Shown: positions 32,270 through 40,966 of the stretch, piece by piece | Position numbering within the stretch: the first letter of the stretch is position 1 | Layout: each line of letters starts with the position of its first letter | Assembly: GCA_016713305.1 (NCBI GenBank) | Contig: JADJPK010000005.1 | Span: 1-64,000, forward strand | DNA length: 64,000 nt | Source: Betaproteobacteria bacterium | Lineage (GTDB): Bacteria > Pseudomonadota > Gammaproteobacteria > Burkholderiales > Ga0077523 | Reading direction: 5' to 3' | Notes under the pieces: generated by a model | The model's input: only the letters and a program-made list of their open reading frames with translations | What the model was told of the DNA's origin: nothing | Database searches by the model: none | Made by a program: the position numbers and the translations under genes

Positions 32270-32707
32270 ATGGCTGACTCACACGCGTTCGAAATCACCG
32301 TTCACGTCGATGCCCTGCCTGGCCTCGCGCAGTCCGTCAACGCGCACCTGGCACCTGAGCCGGGCCCCATCGCTGCGCTCGACCTGCTTGCCCTGTCACA
32401 GGACACGGGCCGTGCCGAACTGCTTCTCACCTTTGTTTTCCCGACAGACCAGGCGCTGTCTGTCCTGGCGGAAGAGCATCCCGAGCTTCGAGCGTCGCCC
32501 ACCTCCGTTGCCCTTGGATATGTTGTCGTCAGCGCAAGAGCGCACGAAGACTCGGTGGATGTCAGCTTCTTCTCCACGAGTCACGCGCTCGCCGCCGCCA
32601 TGCGCGAGTCGGATCACGTGCGGGCCTTCTTCCGTTCGCTGGCCAGGCACGCCGCCAACGCCGAGGTGCGCGAAGTGAACGAATGGAACGAAAGCAGGCC
32701 GCTCTAG
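32270..32707 (+). CDS. Conserved hypothetical protein, 145 aa
   Basis: ATG 32270 gives a soluble protein, MADSHAFEITVHVDALPG, alpha/beta, with no motif. The frame is open further upstream (to 31982) but overlaps the dioxygenase gene, so the shorter form is preferred. Unknown function. Confidence 0.6.
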   Translation: MADSHAFEITVHVDALPGLAQSVNAHLAPEPGPIAALDLLALSQDTGRAELLLTFVFPTDQALSVLAEEHPELRASPTSVALGYVVVSARAHEDSVDVSFFSTSHALAAAMRESDHVRAFFRSLARHAANAEVREVNEWNESRPL

Positions 32708-32722
32708 GAGGGCGGAGAGGGC

Positions 32723-32741
32723 GGCCTGCCCTTCGCAGGCC
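32723..32741. terminator. Hairpin between convergent genes
   Basis: GGCCTGC-loop(CCTTC)-GCAGGCC, 7-bp stem between a + gene ending at 32707 and a - gene ending at 32810; no long T-run, so bidirectional terminator function is a guess. Confidence 0.4.
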
Positions 32742-32809
32742 GGGTTCCTTCGCGTGGGCAGATGCGTTCGACCGTCAGGCCGTTTGCGCTACCCCTTCGC
32801 TGACGTCGT

Positions 32810-33151
32810 TCAGGACTCGGGGTCGAACATGATCTCGCGGACCTCCTGTGCGCACCGGCAGCTTTCAGCGAAGTGGGCAGCCCACCGGAGAGCCTCTTCG
32901 CGCGAAGGCACTTCTATCACCGCGAATCCACCTACAACGGCCTTCGTCTCAGGGATGGGACCTCCTGAGACCGTCCCGTCGGGCGCGACGATGGCGGCCT
33001 GCTGGCGAACCACGCCGCCGCCGAAGATCCAGACTCCGGCTTCCTTTGCATCACGGACGACCGCGTGCGCGGCCTCGCTGACCTCCGGCAACTCGGCCTC
33101 GGAAATGTGGTCCATGGATCCGTCGTCGAACGAGATCAGAAACCGGCGCAT
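32810..33151 (-). CDS. YCII-related protein, 113 aa
   Basis: YCII/DGPF-type dimeric alpha-beta-barrel: MRRFLISFDDGSMDHI, GGGVVRQQAAIVAPDG, GGFAVIEVPSREEALRWAAHFAES. The fold often serves as a small enzyme or accessory domain; activity unknown. ATG at 33151, preceded by AAGGAG. Confidence 0.82.
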   Translation of the reverse strand: MRRFLISFDDGSMDHISEAELPEVSEAAHAVVRDAKEAGVWIFGGGVVRQQAAIVAPDGTVSGGPIPETKAVVGGFAVIEVPSREEALRWAAHFAESCRCAQEVREIMFDPES

Positions 33152-33415
33152 CGCATATCTCCTTGGGTCAGGTTTCGCAGTTGGCGCAGGAACGCCGCCA
33201 TTGCGGCAAACGCCGCTCCCCGGCTCGATGGCGTCGACATCGGTCCTGCGATCACCCATGCAGCGTAGCCCAACCTCGCGTACATCTGCATTGCCGCGGA
33301 CAGCTGATGGGCCCGTGCTCCCGCCAATTCCATCATCCGCCGTCCGGGCCAGCCGGCCTCACCCTGCGGAGCGTCGTGGTTCCATCGTTATGCGCCCACC
33401 CATGGACTGCCGCAC

Positions 33416-34486
33416 ATGAAAGTTCCGAAACTCGAAGCGTTGGGCTGGGATGCCTGGTTCGAAGAGCAGGCGCGGCTGCACTGCGGTCCCGCAGGCGTTG
33501 TTGCGCGTGTTGCCGCCGTGGACCGGGACCAACTGCTGCTGCTCAACGAATCCGGGGCGTTCCGGGGCAAGCTCTCGGGAAAATACCTGTACCAGTCGGC
33601 GTCATCGGCCGAATGGCCATGCGTGGGCGATTGGGTGTGTGTCGACAAGGCCACGGCGGACCAGTTCGGAATGGTGCAAGGTGTTCTGGCACGCAAGACC
33701 AGCCTGCGGCGCAAGGCTGCGGGCGAATCGGTGGAATTCCAGATGATCGCGGCAAACGTCGATGTCGTGATCGTCGTGCAGTCCTGCCACTACGATTTCA
33801 ACCTCAAGCGACTCGAGCGCTACCTGGTGATGGCAAGGGACGGTGGCGCCACACCTTGTGTTCTCCTCACCAAGACCGATCTGGTGGAGCCCGCGGAGGT
33901 GGCCGCCCTCATCGCGCAGATACGGACTGCCGGAATCGATGTGCCGGTGCTGACGCTCAGCAACGTCACGCGGGAAGGGATGGCCGAACTGCGGGATGCC
34001 CTCGAATCCGGAAAGACCTACTGCTTCGTGGGCTCCTCCGGCGTGGGCAAGAGCACGCTCATCAATGGCCTGGTCGGCCGAGAAGCACAACAAACTGGAG
34101 GGGTCAGCGGGACGGGTGAAGGGCGGCATACGACGGTGCGCCGAGAGCTCGTCGTGCTGGAGAACGGAGCGATGGTCATCGACAACCCCGGCATGCGCGA
34201 ATTCGGAGTATTGGGTGCCGAGGGTGGAATCGAGGCGAGCTACGCCGATATCATTTCGCGCGCCGGGCACTGCCGCTTCCGGGATTGCACGCATGTCAAC
34301 GAGCCGGGTTGCGCAGTCTTGCAGGCATTGGAGTCGGGGGAGATCGGCACGGAGCACTACGAGAACTTTCTCAAGCTGAGGCGGGAGTCCGGGTATCACC
34401 AGCTGTCGCAGGTCGAGAAGCGGAAGAAGGAGAAGGATTTTGGACGGTTCGTCCACTCGGTCAAGAAGCATCTCCGGGACAAGTAG
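33416..34486 (+). CDS. rsgA: Ribosome small-subunit-dependent GTPase A
   Basis: Circularly permuted GTPase: OB-fold residues 25-100, G4 TKTD (152-155), then P-loop GSSGVGKS (206-213), G2/G3 region with GEGRHTT and DNPGMREFG, and the zinc-binding C-x-H-x-C motif CRFRDCTHVNEPGC. Length 356 is normal. Binds the 30S subunit late in maturation and releases RbfA with GTP hydrolysis. Stands alone, not in an operon. Confidence 0.95.
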   Translation: MKVPKLEALGWDAWFEEQARLHCGPAGVVARVAAVDRDQLLLLNESGAFRGKLSGKYLYQSASSAEWPCVGDWVCVDKATADQFGMVQGVLARKTSLRRKAAGESVEFQMIAANVDVVIVVQSCHYDFNLKRLERYLVMARDGGATPCVLLTKTDLVEPAEVAALIAQIRTAGIDVPVLTLSNVTREGMAELRDALESGKTYCFVGSSGVGKSTLINGLVGREAQQTGGVSGTGEGRHTTVRRELVVLENGAMVIDNPGMREFGVLGAEGGIEASYADIISRAGHCRFRDCTHVNEPGCAVLQALESGEIGTEHYENFLKLRRESGYHQLSQVEKRKKEKDFGRFVHSVKKHLRDK

Positions 34487-34744
34487 TGCCTCGCCCGGTT
34501 CGTTGACGGAGATCCCACGTAATCCGAAGCGACATGAGGAGGCCGGAACTTGCACGCAGTGCGGGATGTGAGCACCACGCATCCCCACCTCGAGGAGCAC
34601 GAATGCTGAGAATTTACCGGAGGAGCTGTCACTGGGGACGGTGAAGTTCGAAGCCGACCTCGATCCGAAGCATTCGGACCAGCCCATCACTGATGAGCGC
34701 ACCGCGAGCGTGACGGACGGGAGCCCGAGAGGAGTGTGCCGCGC

Positions 34745-35497
34745 ATGAGGATGCAGCCCCTGGTCAGGCAACTTCTCGTGGCGGCCGGATCGACACTGCT
34801 GTTAGTCGTGTCCGGTGTGGCCTGGTACGCGCTTTCCTCACCGCCCGTGGAGAACCTGCCTCTCGCGGAGGAACTCGTGGACATCGCCTCGCCCGAAGGC
34901 CAGCGGCTGCTCGCCTCGTCGGCAAGCAGGGTCGACCATGCGCAACTCGCACCCTATCTGGTGGCCCAGGAACGCAGGGCCTTCTGCGGACCGGCCACGG
35001 TCGCCACGGTGATCAATGCGGCCCTGCGACCGAGACCTCCCGTGACTCAAACGTCCGTCTTCAACGAGGCAGCCACCTCGGTCAAGAGCGAGTTCGCGCT
35101 GACGCTTGCCGGACTCACGCTCGAGGAACTGGCGGGGTTCTTCCGTGCGCATCGTCTGAACGTTCGGGTCGTGCACGCCGACCGATCGGACATCTCCTCA
35201 TTCCGCAATGCCGCGGCCGGCGCTCTGGCGGAGTCCGGTACGTTCCTGGTCGTCAACTACGATCGACGCGTGCTCAAGCAATCGGGGGCCGGCCACATAT
35301 CGCCGGTCGGTGCCTTCGACGGGACGACAGATCGCGTTCTGATTCTCGATGTGGCGACCCAGAAGTATCCCTACACCTGGGTTCCGCTCTCCACGTTGTG
35401 GACCGCCATGAACACCGTGGACCCCGACTCCCGCCAGGCGCGCGGTTACCTTCTGGTGAGTGCAGGAATCCAGTCGCGGGACGACGCTCATCGCTGA
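34745..35497 (+). CDS. Phytochelatin-synthase-family peptidase (C83), 250 aa
   Basis: ATG 34745 lies 10 bp after GAGAGGAG; a GTG at 34736 is too close to it. Membrane anchor residues 8-28, then the catalytic domain: Cys81 in RRAFCGPATVATVINA, His in SGAGHISPVGAFD, Asp in RVLILDVATQKYPYTW. Bacterial members usually hydrolyse glutathione to gamma-Glu-Cys rather than making phytochelatins. Probably periplasm-facing. Confidence 0.88.
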   Translation: MRMQPLVRQLLVAAGSTLLLVVSGVAWYALSSPPVENLPLAEELVDIASPEGQRLLASSASRVDHAQLAPYLVAQERRAFCGPATVATVINAALRPRPPVTQTSVFNEAATSVKSEFALTLAGLTLEELAGFFRAHRLNVRVVHADRSDISSFRNAAAGALAESGTFLVVNYDRRVLKQSGAGHISPVGAFDGTTDRVLILDVATQKYPYTWVPLSTLWTAMNTVDPDSRQARGYLLVSAGIQSRDDAHR

Positions 35498-35507
35498 CAG
35501 ACAGCGA

Positions 35508-35628
35508 GCCCCGACCCATCGATGTAGCAAATGGGGAAGGCACTTGGCCGGAGAGACGCCCGCTGTCATCATCCGCCTCGTGAGTTGAACGCCACGCCGG
35601 CGCCCCTCTCTTCGCTCAGTCGTCAGAC
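35508..35628 (+). repeat. Relic of a long-class attC outside the array
   Basis: GCCCCGACCCATCGATG matches a decayed GCCTAACCC-TTCG left arm. GGGAAGGCACTTGGCC, CCCGCTGTCATCATCCGCCT, CCACGCCGGCG and finally GTCAGAC (35622-35628, for GTTAGAC) follow in the order and spacing of the 125-129-bp attC sites. 121 bp. Confidence 0.72.
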
Positions 35629-35631
35629 CAC

Positions 35632-36111
35632 ATGAAGAATCCGCTGCTGATTGCGTTTCGCGCAGGCACGACCATCATGACCATGGTCTTCCTGCTGAAC
35701 TGGCTGGTCGCGCCAGGAGAACTGACACTCGAAAACGCGCGTGAATGGGATGCCGACGCGCATCTGTTCATCGAAAAGGCCGGCCGGGTATTCCTGCTGT
35801 TGAGCAATGCCTCCGGCCGGCGCGTAAAGGTCAACTGTGAGCACTATGCAGGTCTGTGCGCGCACGTCAGGACAGCGGGAACGAAGCAGCTCCGGGTCTG
35901 GACGGACGAGCTTGGTTACTTTTCGAGCACGTCGCTGATACAGGCTCGCGTGGGGGACTCGGACATCGTTTCCCTGCAGTCCCAGCAAGCCGGCTACGAG
36001 GCCGGGGCGACGCAACGAAACGCCCCTCTCGTCGTATTCTTCGCTCTGATGATTGTCGCCTGGCGGTGGCCGAAGATTGCGAAGCGCTTTCGGAACAGGG
36101 GGACCACCTGA
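35632..36111 (+). CDS. Membrane-anchored hypothetical protein, 159 aa; possible old cassette gene
   Basis: ATG 3 bp after the attC relic, the usual cassette spacing. N-terminal (about residues 8-27) and C-terminal (about 131-146) membrane segments enclose a soluble domain with two cysteines (NCEHYAGLC). No recognised family. No attC is seen downstream. Confidence 0.68.
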   Translation: MKNPLLIAFRAGTTIMTMVFLLNWLVAPGELTLENAREWDADAHLFIEKAGRVFLLLSNASGRRVKVNCEHYAGLCAHVRTAGTKQLRVWTDELGYFSSTSLIQARVGDSDIVSLQSQQAGYEAGATQRNAPLVVFFALMIVAWRWPKIAKRFRNRGTT

Positions 36112-36138
36112 ATCCATTTCTAGTCGCACATATCGGCC

Positions 36139-36246
36139 ATGTTTCAGAAGAAGCTGGCACAGACCGACATCGATCGCATCATCGACATGCTCTTTGCCAA
36201 GAAACTGATCTCTGAAGCCAACGACTCCATCTCCTATGCCTTCTGA
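36139..36246 (+). CDS. Short reading frame, 35 aa, possibly a C-terminal gene fragment
   Basis: MFQKKLAQTDIDRIIDMLFA, then KKLISEANDSISYAF. Composition looks like real protein and it resembles a C-terminal helical end of a longer gene, but no start signals or upstream part were found. Low certainty. Confidence 0.35.
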   Translation: MFQKKLAQTDIDRIIDMLFAKKLISEANDSISYAF

Positions 36247-36344
36247 TTCGCCAGGCGAGTGCTCCCCAAGGGCTGTCAATGACCGGCGTGGCCCGATACC
36301 GGCATCGTTCCGAGTGGACAGCTGAGCAACGTCAGACAGCGCCG

Positions 36345-36686
36345 ATGTCTTCAGCCACCTCCACGCACACGCTCATCTTCGACGTCGTGAGGCGCATCCC
36401 CCGTGGACACGTCGCGACCTATGGCCAGGTGGCGCGGCTCGCGGGTTTTCCCCGGCACGCGCGTCTCGTGGGCTACGCGCTGCATGCACTCCCCGAGGGC
36501 AACGACGTCCCGTGGCATCGGGTGGTCAACGCCCAGGGCCGGATCAGTCCCCGTTCCGACCTCATGGGCCGCGAAGACCTGCAGCGGCTGATGCTCGAAG
36601 ACGAGGGTGTCCGGTTCTCCCGCGACGGCGTGTTGTCCCTCGCGCGATATCAGTGGCAGCCGCTGCCCACCGAGGGTTCGCCTTAG
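36345..36686 (+). CDS. Alkyltransferase-like protein (ATL), 113 aa
   Basis: MGMT-family DNA-binding domain: RGHVATYGQVARLAGFPRHAR (helix-turn-helix with arginine finger region) and DVPWHRVVNAQGRIS. The active-site cysteine of MGMT (PCHRV) is replaced by Trp57 (PWHRV), the hallmark of ATL proteins, which bind O6-alkylguanine and hand it to nucleotide excision repair. ATG 36345 is preferred over 36279. Confidence 0.92.
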   Translation: MSSATSTHTLIFDVVRRIPRGHVATYGQVARLAGFPRHARLVGYALHALPEGNDVPWHRVVNAQGRISPRSDLMGREDLQRLMLEDEGVRFSRDGVLSLARYQWQPLPTEGSP

Positions 36687-36721
36687 GAGCAACGAACATC
36701 GGCCCGGACATCCTCCGCATC

Positions 36722-37093
36722 GTGTCGTTGTGCATCGCTCTTGCGGCGACAGAAACGCTGCATGGAATCGCTCGCTCGGTTTGGCTCGCACCCAGAATCG
36801 GCAAGGGGCACGCGATCAAGATCAGTGCCGTCACGGGAACGGCGCTCGCATTCGCAGTCTGCTATGCCATGGTTCCCGGCATAGGTCTCAGAGGTTTCCA
36901 GCAACACCTGGTGCTCGGCGGGCTCCTTGCCGCTTTCATGGCTTCCTTCGACATCGCATTCGGAAGGTGGGTCATGCGCTTCAAGTGGCAGCGCATCTGG
37001 CAAGATTTCAACCCGGCCAGTGGCAACTATCTGTCGCTTGGCTTGTTGGCTCTTGCACTGGTACCGGCGGCCGTATGGTGGCTTCGCCGATGA
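36722..37093 (+). CDS. Small membrane protein, 123 aa
   Basis: Four hydrophobic segments (residues 2-14, 33-52, 57-76 and 101-119). GTG 36722 is the first usable start; an RBS-like GGAG at 36686 would fit a start nearer 36700, where none exists, so the start is uncertain. Unknown family. Confidence 0.6.
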   Translation: MSLCIALAATETLHGIARSVWLAPRIGKGHAIKISAVTGTALAFAVCYAMVPGIGLRGFQQHLVLGGLLAAFMASFDIAFGRWVMRFKWQRIWQDFNPASGNYLSLGLLALALVPAAVWWLRR

Positions 37094-37185
37094 GGCTTGC
37101 GTGTCGGAGTACGCGGGGGGAATGGCATCGTGGCGCGGTACTGGTCAATCATCGAATCGGCCTGCATAGGTGCGCCGCAGTGGCT

Positions 37186-37584
37186 TCAGACAAGCAACGC
37201 GCTCATCGATGCCACGGTCACCACCCGGCCCGCTGATTCGGCCAGCTCCGGCGAATCCGTCACCAGCGCGTCGCCCTGCAGCCTGGTCAATGCCAGGTAC
37301 TCAGCCACGAAGGTGTCCTGCCAGCCTAGCTCCTGAGCGATCTCCCAGGCCACTCGCTGCAGCACCCGATCTCCGAGCAACCTGACCTTGAGCGCACGAA
37401 GATAGTCCAGCCGGCGGCTAGCCTCCTTGCGCGAGATCTGTCCCGACCGCGCTTCCGCGTACAGGAGGGCGAGAACCTGAGACCGCAGCAGAGTCGGTGC
37501 TAGCAGCGTGTGGCACGGTGCGACTTTCGAGTCCGCGGCAGCAAGGGCAATGGCAACTTGCGGCTCGATCACGAATCGGGTCAT
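37186..37584 (-). CDS. PIN-domain protein, VapC-like orphan toxin, 132 aa
   Basis: PIN pattern: MTRFVIEPQVAIALAA (first acidic position is Glu-Pro instead of the usual Asp), helical middle with LLYAEARSGQISRKEASRRL, then GWQDTFVAEYLALTRLQGDALVTDSPELA carrying the later acidic residues. Such proteins are Mg-dependent ribonucleases. No antitoxin gene is recognisable directly upstream, so it appears orphaned. Confidence 0.8.
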   Translation of the reverse strand: MTRFVIEPQVAIALAAADSKVAPCHTLLAPTLLRSQVLALLYAEARSGQISRKEASRRLDYLRALKVRLLGDRVLQRVAWEIAQELGWQDTFVAEYLALTRLQGDALVTDSPELAESAGRVVTVASMSALLV

Positions 37585-37729
37585 GTTCTCCCTCCACTAT
37601 TGTCGTCAGCCCTTCGATCAGACTCACGCGCAAGCCCTCGCAGAGCGACGCTCGCATTCTCGCCGCAGTATGATCGGCGGCGCAGGTGACGATGGAGTGT
37701 TTCTCCTTCAACGTTTCTCACATCGCACA

Positions 37730-38276
37730 ATGAGCCGCTTTGTCGTACTCCTCCGAGGTGTCAACGTCGGCAAGGGAAACAAGGTGTCCATGGCCCAGTT
37801 CCGGGCTGCACTGGAAGATCTCGGCCATGAGGATGTGCGAACGCTTCTGAACAGCGGCAACGCCGTCTTTTCTTCCACGAGCCGAAGCGCTGCCAGACTC
37901 GCGAGCGCCATTGCCGACGTGGTGGAAGAGCGCTTCGGGGTTGCAACGCCGGTCATCGTCAAGTCTGCCAGGGACCTCGAGGCGATCGTGGAAGACGCTC
38001 CCTTCGCGCCGCCCGAATCGGATCGCGCGCGCTTCGTGGTGGCCTTCGCCATGGACACCCGAGCGCTTCGCGAGCTGGACTCCCCTCGCGTCCTTGGTCG
38101 AACCGGGCGAGCGCTTTGCCGTCACAAGACGTGCCGCGTATCTTCACTGCCCTGGCGGGCTTCTGAAAAGCAGGGTGGGGAAGGCCCTTCTGGGCCGGGC
38201 GGGTTGCAACGTCACCACGCGAAACTGGGCCACGGTCCTCAAGCTTTCGTCCCTCGCCGGGGCCAGTGCAGCCTGA
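37730..38276 (+). pseudogene. DUF1697 family protein, one frameshift
   Basis: ATG 37730: MSRFVVLLRGVNVGKGNKVS, ALEDLGHEDVRTLLNSGNAVF and VVEERFGVATPVIVKSARDL match DUF1697. The frame shifts near 38090; the normal end, VEPGERFAVTRRAAYLHCPG and TTRNWATVLKLSSLAG, continues in another frame to a stop at 38276 (about 182 aa in all). DUF1697 function is unknown. Conserved on both sides of the break, so a sequence error is plausible. Confidence 0.85.
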
Positions 38277-38309
38277 GCCCCGGCGTGGCAAGAACTTCCA
38301 GGAGGCATC

Positions 38310-38828
38310 ATGACAGTCAAGCGCATGGACAACGTTGGCATCGTGGTGGAAGACCTCGATGCCGCTGTCGAGTTCTTCACCGAACTGGGCCTCGACCTGG
38401 AAGGACGCGTCCCGGTCGAAGGTGATTGGGCGGACCGCGTCACCGGGTTGCGCAACATGCGCGTGGAGATCGCCATGATGCGCACGCCGGACGGGCACAG
38501 CCGGCTGGAGCTATGCCGGTTCCTGGCGCCGTCCGTAACGGCCGATCACAGAACCGCACCGGTCAACGCTCTCGGCTACCTTCGCGTCATGTTTGCGGTG
38601 GAGGATATCGACGATACGCTGGCCCGGCTCCGCAAACGCGGTGCCACGCTCGTCGACGAGGTGGCGCGGTATCAGGATACGTATCGCCTCTGCTATATCC
38701 GGGGTCCGGAAGGCATTCTGATCGGTCTGGCTCAAGAACTGGGACGCAGGCCAGATAACACGCGGTCGTCCGGCGGTCCGACGCCCCGACGCGCGGAGAA
38801 CGCCGATGGCTGCACGCGACAGGAGTAA
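38310..38828 (+). CDS. VOC (glyoxalase/bleomycin-resistance) family protein, 172 aa
   Basis: RBS AGGAGG 7 bp before ATG 38310. VOC fold with two beta-alpha-beta-beta-beta units: MDNVGIVVEDLDAAVEFFTELGL, MRVEIAMMRTPDGHSRLELCRF, VMFAVEDIDDTLARLRKRG and CYIRGPEGILIGLAQEL. Metal-dependent lyase, dioxygenase or resistance protein; substrate unknown. The next VOC gene starts 4 bp after its stop, so the two are likely cotranscribed. Confidence 0.88.
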   Translation: MTVKRMDNVGIVVEDLDAAVEFFTELGLDLEGRVPVEGDWADRVTGLRNMRVEIAMMRTPDGHSRLELCRFLAPSVTADHRTAPVNALGYLRVMFAVEDIDDTLARLRKRGATLVDEVARYQDTYRLCYIRGPEGILIGLAQELGRRPDNTRSSGGPTPRRAENADGCTRQE

Positions 38829-38832
38829 GCCC

Positions 38833-39261
38833 ATGGAAGCGCAGGAACTGCACCGCGGCCGTCTGATCGATCACCTCCAGCTCGTCGTACGAGATCTTCC
38901 CGCGAGCAGAGCGTTCTACGAAGCCGTCTTTCGTGTCCTGAACATTCCCATGGGAGGGACCGCGGAAGATTACTTCTGGGCCGACGAACTGTTCGTCTCG
39001 ACGAAGACGAGCGAGGCAGCCCAGGGGCACCTCACCGGCCGCCATCACCTGGCATTCCAGGCGCAGGACCGGGCGATGGTCGACGCCTTTCACAAGGCCG
39101 CATTGGCGGCAGGTGGAAAGGACAACGGCGCGCCGGGTGAGCGTTCGTACCACCCCGGTTACTACGCTGCCTTCGTGCTGGACCCGGACGGCAACAACAT
39201 CGAAGCCGTCTACCATGGCAAGGCGACCCGAACGTCTCCTTCGGTGCGCATCACGTTCTAG
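38833..39261 (+). CDS. VOC family protein, 142 aa
   Basis: ATG 38833 follows AGGAG at the right distance; an in-frame ATG at 38806 overlaps the upstream gene. RLIDHLQLVVRDLPASRAFYEAVF, GRHHLAFQAQDRAMVDAFHKAAL, and FVLDPDGNNIEAVYHGK with the metal-ligand Glu. Typical single-module glyoxalase-like protein. Second gene of a VOC pair. Confidence 0.9.
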   Translation: MEAQELHRGRLIDHLQLVVRDLPASRAFYEAVFRVLNIPMGGTAEDYFWADELFVSTKTSEAAQGHLTGRHHLAFQAQDRAMVDAFHKAALAAGGKDNGAPGERSYHPGYYAAFVLDPDGNNIEAVYHGKATRTSPSVRITF

Positions 39262-39363
39262 CCGAGGGCTCGCACAGGCCGATGTCCTTTGGTCCGGCGG
39301 TTGCTTCCCGCTCGGGACGCCATGTGTCTGAATGCCGCCAGCGTTTGCAAAAGGGAGAACGAA

Positions 39364-40002
39364 GTGAAGAACCTGCACCCGCTTGCCGGAGCACTCGCGG
39401 CAGCCAGCCTAGCCGCGTTTGCCTCGTCGGCCTTCTCGCAGCCCGTCTACAAGTGCGTCAAGGACGGCAAGACGACGTTCCAGGAAAGTCCCTGCGACGG
39501 CTCCAACGTCATCCAATCCAAAGTGGCGGGCATTGCCACTCGACTGCCCTGGGAGGGCATTCGCGATGGCATGTCGCGAGACGAGGTGAAGCGGATCACG
39601 GCGATTCAGGATCCACCGGGTCAAGGCGCCACGGGCAAACTGCACAAGAAGGGCGTGATGATCTCCGGTGTGGCGTTCATCGTCGAATACACCTTCGACG
39701 GCAACGGGCGATGGACGTCGATGCTCGCCCAGCCCGAGCAAGGAAGCACGGACGCGCTGCACATGAACGGCAACGACGCGAACTTGGCCACCTACGAGAA
39801 GGTGGCGACCTTCCTGCGCGGCAAGTACGGCGCGGAAAAGAATCGATCGTTGAAGAACAAGGACACGGGCTTTCCCGGGCTGTCGGCCAGTAGCGACTGG
39901 GTCGTAGGAGGCGGCAAGCTGTTCGTGGCCGTCATTCCCGTGACGGCCACGACGTCATCGCTGCATCTGGGATTTCAGTCCCCGCGGAGCGGCCGGCGAT
40001 AA
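39364..40002 (+). CDS. Secreted DUF4124-domain protein, 212 aa
   Basis: GTG 39364 after GGGAGA. Signal peptide residues 1-23 (ends SSAFSQ), then the DUF4124 motif PVYKCVKDGKTTFQESPCDG (two cysteines). The following region, WEGIRDGMSRDEVKRI, resembles SmpA/BamE-type small outer-membrane-assembly folds. Periplasmic; function unknown. Confidence 0.82.
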   Translation: MKNLHPLAGALAAASLAAFASSAFSQPVYKCVKDGKTTFQESPCDGSNVIQSKVAGIATRLPWEGIRDGMSRDEVKRITAIQDPPGQGATGKLHKKGVMISGVAFIVEYTFDGNGRWTSMLAQPEQGSTDALHMNGNDANLATYEKVATFLRGKYGAEKNRSLKNKDTGFPGLSASSDWVVGGGKLFVAVIPVTATTSSLHLGFQSPRSGRR

Positions 40003-40125
40003 ATGCCGTCTGATCTCGTGATCCATTTGGACTTTCTCCCCCCCTTCCCTCGGCCGTTTCCGGCTGCCCCTCAACCCGCGTACATTGATCGGCCCGTCGT
40101 GGGGTGATTCGCGGAGACAGCGTGA

Positions 40126-40872
40126 ATGAACGACGTCATCATTGTCACCGGCGCGAGCCGAGGAATCGGAGCCGCAACTGCGCTCCTAGCCGCGCAGCGG
40201 GGATATTCCGTCTGCGTGAACTACCGGGCCCATCAGCTTGCGGCCGACGGTGTGGTTCGACAGATCCAATCGGCAGGCGGTCGAGCGATCTCCGTTGCCG
40301 CGGACGTGTCCAGCGAGCCCGACGTCGTTCGCCTGTTCGAGACCTGCGACAGGGAGCTCGGTTCGCCCACGGCTCTCGTGAACAATGCCGGAATTCTCGA
40401 GAAGCAGATGCGGGTGGAAGCCATGGACGCCGCGCGCATCCAGCGCATCTTCGCGACCAACGTCATCGGCTCTTTTCTCTGCGCCCGGGAGGCGGTGCGT
40501 TGCATGTCGACCAGGCGCGGTGGTGCCGGAGGAGCGATAGTCAACGTATCGTCGGCCGCTTCTCGCCTTGGCGCGCCCGGAGAGTATGTCGACTATGCCG
40601 CGTCGAAGGGTGCCGTGGACACGCTGACGGTCGGACTTGCGAAGGAGGTTGCGGAGGAAGGGATTCGCGTCAATGGCGTGCGAGCCGGATACATCTACAC
40701 GGACATGCACGCAAGCGGGGGAGAACCCGGGCGCGTCGATCGTGTGAAGCAGTTTCTGCCCATGCGGCGCGGCGGGACCGCGGACGAGGTCGCCCGAGCC
40801 ATATTGTGGTTCCTGTCGAACGAGGCCTCGTTCACGACGGGCAGCTTCATCGAGGTCACCGGAGGCAACTGA
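40126..40872 (+). CDS. Short-chain dehydrogenase/reductase, 248 aa
   Basis: Classical SDR: TGASRGIGAA (cofactor, residues 8-17), LVNNAGIL, catalytic Ser in IVNVSSAAS, Tyr-x-x-x-Lys in YVDYAASKGA, and RVNGVRAGYIYTDMH. NAD(P)-dependent oxidoreductase; the sequence resembles FabG/glucose-1-dehydrogenase-like SDRs, but the substrate cannot be called. Confidence 0.93.
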   Translation: MNDVIIVTGASRGIGAATALLAAQRGYSVCVNYRAHQLAADGVVRQIQSAGGRAISVAADVSSEPDVVRLFETCDRELGSPTALVNNAGILEKQMRVEAMDAARIQRIFATNVIGSFLCAREAVRCMSTRRGGAGGAIVNVSSAASRLGAPGEYVDYAASKGAVDTLTVGLAKEVAEEGIRVNGVRAGYIYTDMHASGGEPGRVDRVKQFLPMRRGGTADEVARAILWFLSNEASFTTGSFIEVTGGN

Positions 40873-40966
40873 CATGTTCCCCCCAGCGTGCTGCAGCCGA
40901 GTGCCGAAGAGGCATTGTCGTGGCCTCCGGCGGGGGGGGCGGGGCTGCTTGCACAACCCAATCTCC

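Noticed and set aside
40020..40090. Pyrimidine-rich stretch with CCCCCCC before the SDR gene as an attC or terminator
   Set aside because: No inverse core/core pair and no stable hairpin.
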